Below, piece after piece: positions 15,001-26,400 of a DNA stretch of 64,000 nt. The position numbers and the translations under genes are program-made. Location: NCBI RefSeq assembly GCF_964340395.1, contig NC_135565.1, forward strand, positions 1,202,001 through 1,266,000, read 5' to 3'. The notes beneath the pieces are model-generated. The model made no database searches. It was not told where the DNA came from and saw nothing but the letters and a program-made list of their open reading frames with translations. The number at the start of each line of letters is the position of its first letter. Positions within the stretch are counted from its first letter, which is position 1. This stretch comes from Glandiceps talaboti (Eukaryota > Hemichordata > Enteropneusta > Spengelidae).

Positions 15001-18000
15001 ACTGGCCAACAACTACTGTGTATTAGAACCGTTGGACAGGTCAACAACTACTGTGTATTAGAACCGTTGGATAGGTCAACAACTACTGTGTATTAGAACC
15101 GTTGGACTGGTCAACAACTACTGTGTATTAGAACCGTTGGACAGGCCAACAACTACTGTGTATTAGAACCGTTGGACTGGCCAACAACTACTGTGTATTA
15201 GAACCGTTGGACAGGTCAACAACTACTGTGTATTAGAACCGTTGGACTGGTCAACAACTACTGTGTATTAGAACCGTTGGAGAGGTCAACAACTACTGTG
15301 TATTAGAACCGTTGGACTGGTCAACAACTACTGTGTGTTAGAACCGTTGGACAGGTCAACAACTACTGTGTATTAGAACCGTTGGACTGGTCAACAACTA
15401 CTGTGTATTAGAACCGTTGGACTGGTCAAAAACTACTGTGTATTAGAACCGTTGGACTGGTCAACAACTACTGTGTATTAGAACCGTTGGACTGGCCAAT
15501 AACTACTGTGTATTAGAACCTTTGGATAGGTCAACAACTACTGTGTATTAGAACCGTTGGACTGGTCAACAACTTCTGTGTATTAGAACCGTTGGACTGG
15601 TCAACAACTACTGTGTATTAGAACCGTTGGACTGGTCAACAACTACTGTGTATTAGAACCGTTGGACTGGTCAACAACTACTGTGTATTAGAACCGTTGG
15701 ACAGGTCAACAACTACTGTGTATTAGAACCGTTGGACTGGTCAACAACTACTGTGTATTAGAACCGTTGGACTGGTCAACAACTACTGTGTATTAGAACC
15801 GTTGGACTGGTCAACAACTTCTGTGTATTAGAACCGTTGGACTGGCCAACAACTACTGTGTATTAGAACCGTTGGACTGGTCAACAACTACTGTGTATTA
15901 GAACCATTGGACTGGCCAACAACTACTGTGTATTAGAACCGTTGGACAGGTCAACAACTACTGTGTATTAGAGCCGTTGGACTGGTCAACAACTACTGTG
16001 TATTAGAACCGTTGGATAGGTCAACAACTACTGTGTATTAGAACCGTTGGACTGGTCAACAACTACTGTGTATTAGAACCGTTGGACTGGTCAACAACTA
16101 CTGTGTATTAGAACCGTTGGACTGGTCAACAACTACTGTGTATTAGAACCGTTGGACTGGTCAACAACTACTGTGTATTAGAACCGCTGGACTGGCCAAC
16201 AACTACTGTGTATTAGAACCGTTGGACTGGTCAAGAACTACTGTGTATTAGAACCGTTGGACTGGCCAACAACTACTGTGTATTAGAACCGTTGGACTGG
16301 CCAACAACTACTGTGTATTAGAACCGTTGGACTGGCCAACAACTACTGTGTATTAGAACCGTTGGATAGGTCAACAACTACTGTGTATTAGAACCGTTGG
16401 ATAGGTCAACAACTACTGTGTATTAGAACCGTTGGACTGGTCAACAACTACTGTGTATTAGAACCGTTGGATAGGTCAACAACTACTGTGTATTAGAACC
16501 GTTGGATAGGTCAACAACTACTGTGTATTAGAACCGTTGGACTGGTCAACAACTACTGTGTATTAGAACCGTTGGACAGGCCAACAACTACTGTGTATTA
16601 GAACCGTTGGACTGGCCAACAACTACTGTGTATTAGAACCGTTGGACAGGTCAACAACTACTGTGTATTAGAACCGTTGGACTGGTCAACAACTACTGTG
16701 TATTAGAACCGTTGGACTGGTCAACAACTACTGTGTATTAGAACCGTTGGACTGGTCAACAACTACTGTGTATTAGAACCGTTGGACTGGTCAACAACTA
16801 CTGTGTATTAGAACCGTTGGATAGGTCAACAACTACTGTGTATAAGAACCGTTGGATAGGTCAACAACTACTGTGTATTAGAACCGTTGGACTGGTCAAC
16901 AACTACTGTGTATTAGAACCGTTGGACTGGCCAACAACTACTGTGTATTAGAACCGTTGGACTGGTCAACAACTACTGTGTATTAGAACCGTTGGACTGG
17001 CCAACAACTACTGCGTATTAGAACCGTTGGACATGTCAACGACTACTGTGTATTAGAACCTTTGGACTGGCCAACAACTACTGTGTATTAGAACCGTTGG
17101 ACTGGTCAACAACTACTGTGTATTAGAACCGTTGGACTGGTCAACAACTACTGTGTATTAGAACCGTTGGACTGGTCAACAACTACTGTGTGTTAGAACC
17201 GTTGGACTGGTCAACAACTACTGTGTATTAGAACCGTTGGACTGGTCAACAACTACTGTGTATTAGAACCGTTGGACTGGTCAACAACTACTGTGTATTA
17301 GAACCGTTGGACTGGCCAACAACTACTGTGTATGAGAACCGTTGGACAGGTCAACAACTACTGTGTATTAGAACCGTTGGACTGGCCAACAAGTACTGTG
17401 TATTAGAACCGTTGGACTGGTCAACAACTACTGTGTATTAGAACCGTTGGACTGGTCAACAACTTCTGTGTATTAGAACCGTTGGATAGGTCAACAACTA
17501 CTGTGTATTAGAACCGTTGGACTGGTCAACAACTATTGTGTATTAGAACCGTTGGACTGGTCAACAACTTCTGTGTATTAGAACCGTTGGACTGGTCAAC
17601 AACTACTGTGTATTAGAACCGTTGGACTGGCCAACAACTACTGTGTATTAGAACCGTTGGACTGGTCAACAACTACTGTGTATTAGAACCGTTGGACTGG
17701 TCAACAACTTCTGTGTATTAGAACCGTTGGACTGGCCAACAACTACTGTGTATTAGAACCGTTGGACTGGTCAACAACTTCTGTGTATTAGAACCGTTGG
17801 ATAGGTCAACAACTACTGTGTATTAGAACCGTTGGACAGGCCAACAACTACTGTGTATTAGAACCGTTGGACTGGTCAACAACTACTGTGTATTAGAACC
17901 GTTGGACTGGCCAACAAGTACTGTGTGTTAGAACCGTTGGACAGGTCAACAACTACTGTGTGTTAGAACCGTTGGACTGGTCAACAACTACTGTGTATTA

Positions 18001-18704
18001 GAACCGTTGGACTGGCCAACAACTACTGTGTATTAGAACCGTTGGACTGGTCAACAACTACTGTGTATTAGAACCGTTGGACTGGTCAACAACTACTGTG
18101 TGTTAGAACCGTTGGACAGGCCAACAACTACTGTGTATTAGAACCGTTGGACTGGTCAACAACTACTGTGTATTAGAACCGTTGGACTGGTCAACAACTT
18201 CTGTGTATTAGAACCGTTGGACTGGTCAACAACTACTGTGTATTAGAACCGTTGGACTGGTCAACAACTACTGTGTATTAGAACCGTTGGACAGGCCAAC
18301 AACTACTGTGTATTAGAACCGTTGGACTGGTCAACAACTACTGTGTATTAGAACCGTTGGACAGGCCAACAACTACTGTGTATTAGAACCGTTGGACTGG
18401 TCAACAACTACTGTGTATTAGAACCGTTGGACTGGTCAACAACTACTGTGTATTAGAACCGTTGGACTGGTCAACAACTACTGTGTATTAGAACCGTTGG
18501 ACAGGCCAACAACTACTGTGTATTAGAACCGTTGGACTGGTCAACAACTACTGTGTATTAGAACCGTTGGACTGGTCAACAACTTCTGTGTATTAGAACC
18601 GTTGGACTGGTCAACAACTACTGTGTATTAGAACCGTTGGACTGGCCAACAACTACTGTGTATTAGAACCGTTGGACTGGTCAACAACTACTGTGTATTA
18701 GAAC
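1..18704. repeat. 35-bp minisatellite array, 534 units, higher-order structure
   Basis: The array consists of head-to-tail copies of a 35-bp unit (first copy 1-35, core GTTGGACTGGTCAAC). Unit starts fall at 1 and at 18691, a difference of exactly 534 x 35, so there is no net insertion or deletion; a 14-base partial copy ends at 18704. Variation is by substitution: TGGTC/TGGCC, ACTGG/ACAGG/ATAGG, TATTA/TGTTA and rarer marks. Rare variants recur together as blocks, showing higher-order duplication. Every frame meets stop codons, so it is not coding. It runs off the left edge, so the full length is unknown. It lies beyond the 3' end of the potassium-channel gene. Confidence 0.99.
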
Positions 18705-19158
18705 AGAAAGGTGTTTAATGTAACTAGTACATCTCAACAACAACATCTCGTTGGCAATGTGTGAATTTACGTTTTACTTGAAATGACGTTATTACACCCA
18801 AGTTGGCAACCAAGTTGTGTGAAATACGTGTACACAATATGACAAGCTGTCAATGCTTTGTTTGTATGATAACCACACTGTGAGAATTAGTTACATCAAC
18901 TCAGGATGCCATGGGAATATCTTGCTGATAAGTAGCGATGTATCACCTGTACATTTATGACAAATACGGCTATTAAGTTCAACTCTCTAACGTTTCCATG
19001 GCAATAATTGATTCAAGCTCAGAGGTATTGATTTCCTCTTAGCGACTAGTAACGTACATAGAGAATCATAGACAAGTGTTCTTTATATACAGTTCCTTGG
19101 ATACACAAGCACCTAAGTATGTCTCTATCGCTAATGTCAGTGAATTTCATGGTTTGTC

Positions 19159-19159
<1 letters not shown>
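18705..19159. other. unique spacer between two minisatellite arrays
   Basis: About 450 bp of non-repetitive AT-rich sequence. I see no convincing coding exon, RNA gene or mobile-element signature in it. Confidence 0.7.

Positions 19160-19211
<52 letters not shown>
19160..19211. repeat. (CTGT)13 microsatellite
   Basis: An uninterrupted tetranucleotide run of 13 copies. The small ORF that crosses it encodes only a reflected tetrapeptide repeat and is not a gene. Confidence 0.97.
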
Positions 19212-19256
19212 TCGTCCATCCCTATATCCATCAGACTGACTACATAGTTAAATAAA

Positions 19257-20047
19257 GTGAGAGATATGTATATACACTAAGAATGAACTGTGAGATATGT
19301 ATATACACTAAGAATGAACTGTGATATATGTATATACACTAAGAATGAACTGTGGGACATGTATATACACTAAGAATGAACTGTGATATATGTATATACA
19401 CTAAAGAATGAACTGTGAGATATGTATATATACTAAGAATGAACTGTGAGATATGTATATACACTAAGAATGAACTGTGATATATGTATATACATTAAAG
19501 AATGAACTGTGAGATATGTATATATACTAAGAATGAACTGTGAGATATGTATATACACTAAGAATGAACTGTGAGATATGTATATACACTAAGAATGAAC
19601 TGTGAGATATGTATATACACTAAGAATGAACTGTGATATATGTATATATACTAAGAATGAACTGTGGGACATGTATATACACTAAAGAATGAACTGTGAT
19701 ATATGTATATACATTAAAGAATGAACTGTGAGATATGTATATACACTAAGAATGAACTGTGAGATATGTATATACACTAAGAATGAACTGTGAGATATGT
19801 ATATACACTAAGAATGAACTGTGATATATGTATATATACTAAGAATGAACTGTGATATATGTATATATACTAAGAATGAACTGTGGGACATGTATATACA
19901 CTAAAGAATGAACTGTGATATATGTATATACATTAAAGAATGAACTGTGAGATATGTATATACACTAAGAATGAACTGTGATATATGTATATACATTAAG
20001 AATGAACTGTGATATATGTATATATACTAAGAATGAACTGTGAGATA
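19257..20047. repeat. 31-bp minisatellite array, left part
   Basis: Tandem copies of a 31-bp unit (for example 19261-19291, containing TAAGAATGAACTGTGAG). Some units are 32 bp because of an extra A in CTAAAG. Variants GAGATATG, GATATATG and GGGACATG are interspersed. The array is interrupted at 20048 by a SINE and resumes at 20409. Confidence 0.98.
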
Positions 20048-20408
20048 ATGTTCAATGTTCGGTTCTTATATAGCGCTTTCCCACACCGTGCTCAAAGCGC
20101 TTTACAATTTATTACCCCTGGCTCGGATCAGAACGGCACAACGGCCCTTTAGTCTTCCTCAACTCCCCGGGGAGCATACAATCCATTGCAGCCATTTAAG
20201 CGCATAGGATTAAAGCCTTCACATTGCAACCTACATCCTACCAGGTCCCCAATTATACAGCTGGGTTGACTGAAGCACAGTCGTGGTTCAAATCTTGCCC
20301 AAGGACTTTAGCCACTCAGAAACAAACAGCAAGCAGCGACAGGGCTCGAACCTGCAACCTGTAGATTCCAAGCCAGTCACGCTAACCATTCACCCATCAT
20401 GACTCCAC
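20048..20408 (-). mobile_element. tRNA-headed SINE inserted in the 31-bp array
   Basis: Read on the minus strand, this 361-bp segment begins with a tRNA-like head carrying an A-box-like motif TGGTTAGCGTG (20378-20388) and a B-box-like motif GGTTCGAGCCC (20342-20352, one mismatch to the RNA polymerase III consensus), separated by 25 bases. A long body follows, with a 3' region containing AAAGCGCTTTGAG and AAAGCGCTATATAAG, and two copies of a GAACATT-like tail. The hexamer GAGATA flanks it on both sides (20042-20047 and 20409-20414), consistent with a short target-site duplication, although the host unit itself contains GAGATA. It has the same strand as the channel gene and contains AATAAA at 20108-20113 on that strand. 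The family name is not assigned. Confidence 0.82.
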
Positions 20409-21379
20409 GAGATATGTAGATAAGAATGAACTGTGAGATATGTATATACACTAAGAATGAACTGTGAGATATGTATATACACTAAGAATGAACTGTGGGA
20501 CATGTATATACAATATAGAATGAACTGTGACACATGTATATACGCTAAGAATGAACTGTGGGACATGTATATACAATATAGAATGAACTGTGACACATGT
20601 ATATACACTAAGAATGAACTGTGAGATATTTATATACACTAAGAATGAACTGTGAGATATGTATATACACTAAGAATGAACTGTGAGATATGTATATACA
20701 CTAAGAATGAACTGTGAGATATGTATATACACTAAGAATGAACTGTGATATATGTATATACACTAAGAATGAACTGTGATATATGTATATATACTAAGAA
20801 TGAACTGTGAGATATGTATATACACTAAGAATGAACTGTGAGATATGTATATACACTAAGAATGAACTGTGATATATGTATATATACTAAGAATGAACTG
20901 TGAGATATGTATATACACTAAGAATGAACTGTGGGACATGTATATACAATATAGAATGAACTATGAGATATGTATATATACTAAGAATGAACTGTGACAC
21001 ATGTATATACACTAAAGAATGAACTGTGAGATATGTATATACACTAAGAATGAACTGTGACACATTTATATACACTAAAGAATGAACTGTGAGATATGTA
21101 TATACACTAAGAATGAACTGTGAGATATGTATATATACTAAGAATGAACTGTGAGATATGTATATATACTAAGAATGAACTGTGAGATATGTATATACAC
21201 TAAGAATGAACTGTGAGATATGTATATATACTAAGAATGAACTGTGGGACATGTATATACACTAAGAATGAACTGTGATATATGTATATACACTAAGAAT
21301 GAACTGTGAGATATGTATATACATGCACTAAGAATGAACTGTGAGATATGTATGTGCATATATTATACATTAAGAATGA
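20409..21379. repeat. 31-bp minisatellite array, right part
   Basis: Continuation of the 31-bp array after the SINE. The last units (21313-21379) are degenerate, with inserted GCAT and GTGCATAT. The array stops about five bases from the channel gene's stop codon. ORFs in this stretch are shadows of the repeat. Confidence 0.98.
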
Positions 21380-21384
21380 GAGAT

Positions 21385-22338
21385 CTACAGATACCAACCT
21401 GTTTTAACATTGTTTGTTTTGACACCACTGTCTTCACTTGTGTCACTGCCACTGTCGTTATTCTCAGCATCATTGGTAGACTGTGTAGAATAACCACTAA
21501 TACTACTAAATGTCTGTCCCTGTGTTTTCAACGCATCAGCAGCACCTATCAAAATCCTCTTTCTCTTCTTGGGAAGTTTTGCTCTTGCTTGTGCATGAGT
21601 ATAATATAAGGCAAAGTTGTTAACAATGACGGGAACTGGGAGTGCGATGGTTAACACACCGAACACAGCACATATGGCTCCGATAATTCTACCAGATGGA
21701 GTTCGTGGAGCCATATCGCCATAACCTACTGTTGTCATGGTTACAACAGCCCACCAGAAACCGACTGGTATATTTGTAAAGTCATTCCTTGCATCCTCGT
21801 CCGCCAACCATTTTTCAGCGTAGTAGACCAAACTCGCAAAAACGAGGATTCCAAGTCCAAGGAAAATGATAAGTAATAGTAATTCCTTTGCACTGGCTTT
21901 TATAGTATGCACCAGTATTTTCAGTCCACTGAAATGTCGTGTTAGTTTACCAATTCTGAAAATCCTGACGATTCTTGCAAAACTAAGAATATCGTTGGCA
22001 GTACCACTGACATTGACATTGGCTATTCTGCAGATAGCATCGATGTAGAAAGGAACGATAGCTAAGAAATCTATTATGTTCTGGGCACTTTTGTAAAATT
22101 CTAATTTACTTGGACAGAAAATAAACCGTAGGATGATTTCCAGCGTGAAAAACGTAACACACACTGCTTCTATGTAGAACAACTCATCCCTTGGTTTATG
22201 ATCCACGATTATTGTTGTGTTTGTACTGTTGGAATCTGGGTTGTCAGCGTAAACAGGCTCCTGGAATTCTTCCGCAGTTTCCAGACAAAATGTTATGATA
22301 GAGATACAGACAAACATCAGTGAAATAGCTGCCAGGAA
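21385..22338 (-). CDS. Shaw/Kv3-type voltage-gated K+ channel, exon 2 (S1 to C-terminus)
   Basis: This exon encodes the membrane core of a tetrameric voltage-gated potassium channel (residues 210-526 of the joined protein). It starts after the acceptor TTATTTTCATAG and joins exon 1 in phase 0. S1 is at about 210-227. The S1-S2 loop carries N-glycosylation sequons at N246 and N249. S2 is at about 263-285, S3 296-312 and S4 326-346, with charges R331, R334, R337, K340 and R343. S5 is at 360-382, the selectivity filter TVGYGD at 412-417, and S6 at 424-454 with the PVP gate hinge at 443-445. An intracellular RAKLPKKRKR segment and a Ser/Asp/Asn-rich tail follow. Core wording such as NDF..IP.G, GYGDMAP and QARAKLPKK favours Shaw over other Kv subfamilies. 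The stop at 21385-21387 may be the true end; a weak possible donor CAG|GTTGGT at about 21400 would allow a further exon. Confidence 0.96.
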   Translation of the reverse strand, partial: FLAAISLMFVCISIITFCLETAEEFQEPVYADNPDSNSTNTTIIVDHKPRDELFYIEAVCVTFFTLEIILRFIFCPSKLEFYKSAQNIIDFLAIVPFYIDAICRIANVNVSGTANDILSFARIVRIFRIGKLTRHFSGLKILVHTIKASAKELLLLIIFLGLGILVFASLVYYAEKWLADEDARNDFTNIPVGFWWAVVTMTTVGYGDMAPRTPSGRIIGAICAVFGVLTIALPVPVIVNNFALYYTHAQARAKLPKKRKRILIGAADALKTQGQTFSSISGYSTQSTNDAENNDSGSDTSEDSGVKTNNVKTGWYL

Positions 22339-22393
22339 CTATGAAAATAAAATATATTATTAAAAAAATATTTGTTAAACGGAGAGAATTTCT

Positions 22394-22396
<3 letters not shown>

Positions 22397-22488
<92 letters not shown>
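22397..22488. repeat. (GA)36 and (CAGA)5 microsatellite near splice acceptor
   Basis: An uninterrupted GA dinucleotide run is at 22397-22468, then five CAGA units to 22488. On the channel (minus) strand this is a pure CU pyrimidine run beginning about 58 bases upstream of the exon 2 acceptor. Confidence 0.98.
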
Positions 22489-22504
22489 GCGAGGGAGGGA
22501 GAGA

Positions 22505-22573
22505 GTGTATTTATTATATGAATACATGGTATAGTGTATTTATTATATGAATACATGGTATAGTGTATTTATG
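22505..22573. repeat. 29-bp unit repeated 2.3 times
   Basis: Unit starts at 22505, 22534 and 22563, each beginning GTGTATTTAT. The sequence is unrelated to the two large 29-bp arrays. Confidence 0.9.
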
Positions 22574-23422
22574 AAAGTTTTAGTCTCAATAACAGTTGTG
22601 TGTTATATTTGAAATTGTTTTTGTGGATAGTTTGTCTGTAATTGGCATCTTATTATCCATTTATCTGTCTAGTTTACAATCACAGTTATTTATCCTACCC
22701 CACATTATATATTTATGTCACCTGGCAACTAGGTTTATTGGCAGCAGTAGCACTGAGTCAGTGTTTGGCTCCAAAGCACTCGTTGTAGGATATGTCATTT
22801 TGCTCTAAGCCCTCCTTGTTTAGCTTTAGTATTTTAGGTTATCAGGGAAGTATTTGAATCAGAATTGATTGCCATAACATCAGAGAACCTTGAACTACAG
22901 TCATGAAATATAGTTGATGACGTCAGACTTTAGGATCAAGTTCCGACATGACCGTGGAAATGTTTGCCGAGATATACAGAAATGGTATATGTCATATTGA
23001 GTACTTTATTGTCACCTTGGCAAACAGCAATGGTATGACGTCACTTTTCTTTTGAAAACGACCCTCGATGTGACTACGCCAGCTGTCTTTTCCCGCCATT
23101 TATGCACTTAGCCTTTTGAATGAGGTCGTTATATTAAGATGTGGTTATCATTTGTATTCAGGGATGGATTAATGAACACTGTAGAAATGAATAACTTGTT
23201 TGATAACATCTATAGTAGTCTTGGTCGTTTTAGTATGCCGTCAGCTAGTTTCAACATATGATGAACATTCTTTTTCGAATGCATGAATACAATATCAAAT
23301 TTACCTTATGGTATATAAGGAAAAGTGTTGTTCAGTCTGAATCTGCTGAACTATGCAGGTTTTCACGGGACACATTTTGCACCCAAGTCATATGTAGCTC
23401 TCGCATTTTTCACAAGGCTACA
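22574..23422. other. unique intronic sequence
   Basis: About 850 bp between the microsatellite and the large 29-bp array. It contains short ORFs only. I see no gene or element. Confidence 0.6.
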
Positions 23423-26400
23423 CAATATTAAAAATACCACTACTAAGAGTACAATATTAAAAATACCACCACTAAGAGTACGATATTAAAAGTACCACCA
23501 CTAAGAGTATGATATTAAAAATACCACTACTAAGAGTACAATATTAAAAGTACCACCACTGAGAGTACAATATTAAAAGTACCACCACTAAGAGTACAAT
23601 ATTGAATATACCACCACTAAGAGTATATTAAGAATACCACTACTAAGAGTACAATATTAAAAATACCACCACTAAGAGTACAATATTGAATATACCACTA
23701 CTAAGAGTACAATATTAAAAATACCACCACTGAGAGTACAATATTAAAAACACCACCACTAAGAGTACAATATTGAATATACCACCACTAAGAGTACAAT
23801 ATTGAATATACCACCACTAAGAGTACAATATTAAAAATACCACCACTAAGAGTACAATATTAAAAATACCACTACTAAGAGTACAATATTAAAAATACCA
23901 CCACTAAGAGTACAATATTGAATATACCACCACTAAGAGTACAATATTGAATATACCACCACTAAGAGTACAATATTGAATATACCACTACTAAGAGTAC
24001 AATATTAAAAATACCACTACTAAGAGTACAATATTAAAAATACCACTACTAAGAGTACAATATTGAATATACCACCACTAAGAGTACAATATTGAATATA
24101 CCACCACTAAGAGTACAATATTGAATATACCACTACTAAGAGTACAATATTAAAAATACCACCACTAAGAGTACAATATTGAATATACCACCACTAAGAG
24201 TACAATATTGAATATACCACCACTAAGAGTACAATATTAAAAATACCACCACTGAGAGTACAATATTGAATATACCACTACTAAGAGTACAATATTAAAA
24301 ATACCACCACTGAGAGTACAATATTAAAAATACCACTACTAAGAGTACAATATTAAAAATACCACTACTAAGAGTACAATATTGAATATACCACTACTAA
24401 GAGTACAATATTAAAAATACCACCACTGAGAGTACAATATTAAAAATACCACTACTAAGAGTACAATATTAAAAATACCACCACTGAGAGTACAATATTA
24501 AAAATACCACCACTGAGAGTACAATATTAAAAATACCACCACTGAGAGTACAATATTAAAAATACCACCACTGAGAGTACAATATTAAAAATACCACTAC
24601 TAAGAGTACAATATTAAAAATACCACTACTAAGAGTACAATATTAAAAATACCACTACTAAGAGTACAATATTGAATATACCACCACTGAGAGTACAATA
24701 TTGAATATACCACCACTGAGAGTACAATATTAAAAATACCACCACTAAGAGTACAATATTAAAAATACCACTACTAAGAGTACAATATTAAAAATACCAC
24801 CACTGAGAGTACAATATTGAATATACCACTACTAAGAGTACAATATTAAAAATACCACCACTGAGAGTACAATATTAAAAATACCACTACTAAGAGTACA
24901 ATATTGAATATACCACCACTGAGAGTACAATATTGAATATACCACCACTGAGAGTACAATATTGAATATACCACCACTGAGAGTACAATATTAAAAATAC
25001 CACCACTGAGAGTACAATATTGAATATACCACCACTGAGAGTACGATATTAAAAGTACCACCACTAAGAGTATGATATTAAAAATACCACTACTAAGAGT
25101 ACAATATTGAATATACCACCACTGAGAGTACAATATTGAATATACCACCACTAAGAGTACAATATTAAAAATACCACCACTGAGAGTACAATATTGAATA
25201 TACCACTACTAAGAGTACAATATTGAATATACCACTACTAAGAGTACAATATTGAATATACCACTACTAAGAGTACAATATTAAAAGTACCACCACTAAG
25301 AGTACAATATTAAAAATACCACCACTAAGAGTACAATATTGAATATACCACTACTAAGAGTACAATATTAAAAATACCACCACTAAGAGTACAATATTGA
25401 ATATACCACCACTAAGAGTACAATATTGAATATACCACCACTAAGAGTACAATATTGAATATACCACTACTAAGAGTACAATATTGAATATACCACCACT
25501 AAGAGTACAATATTGAATATACCACCACTAAGAGTACAATATTGAATATACCACTACTAAGAGTACAATATTGAATATACCACTACTAAGAGTACAATAT
25601 TGAATATACCACCACTAAGAGTACAATATTGAATATACCACTACTAAGAGTACAATATTAAAAATACCACCACTGAGAGTACAATATTAAAAATACCACT
25701 ACTAAGAGTACAATATTGAATATACCACTACTAAGAGTACAATATTGAATATACCACTACTAAGAGTACAATATTGAATATACCACTACTAAGAGTACAA
25801 TATTAAAAATACCACTACTAAGAGTACAATATTAAAAATACCACTACTAAGAGTACAATATTAAAAATACCACTACTAAGAGTACAATATTAAAAATACC
25901 ACCACTGAGAGTATAATATTAAAAATACCACTACTAAGAGTACAATATTAAAAATACCACCACTGAGAGTACAATATTAAAAATACCACCACTGAGAGTA
26001 CAATATTGAATATACCACCACTAAGAGTACAATATTGAATATACCACCACTAAGAGTATGATATTAAAAGTACCACTACCTGAGTACAATATTAAAAATA
26101 TCACCACTAAGAGTACAATATTGAATATACCACTACTAAGAGTACAATATTGAATATACCACTACTAAGAGTATGATATTAAAAGTACCACTACTAAGAG
26201 TACAATATTAAAAATACCACCACTAAGAGTACAATATTGAATATACCACTACTAAGAGTACAATATTGAATATACCACTACTAAGAGTATGATATTAAAA
26301 GTACCACTACTAAGAGTACAATATTAAAAATACCACCACTAAGAGTACAATATTGAATATACCACTACTAAGAGTACAATATTGAATATACCACTACTAA

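Noticed and set aside
1-18704. NFI-type binding sites in the 35-bp unit
   Set aside because: The spacing between TTGG and CCAA is 5, not the 7 of the NFI consensus.
20330-20408. A functional tRNA gene
   Set aside because: A- and B-box-like motifs are present, but the sequence does not fold as a full cloverleaf by eye and continues into a SINE body.
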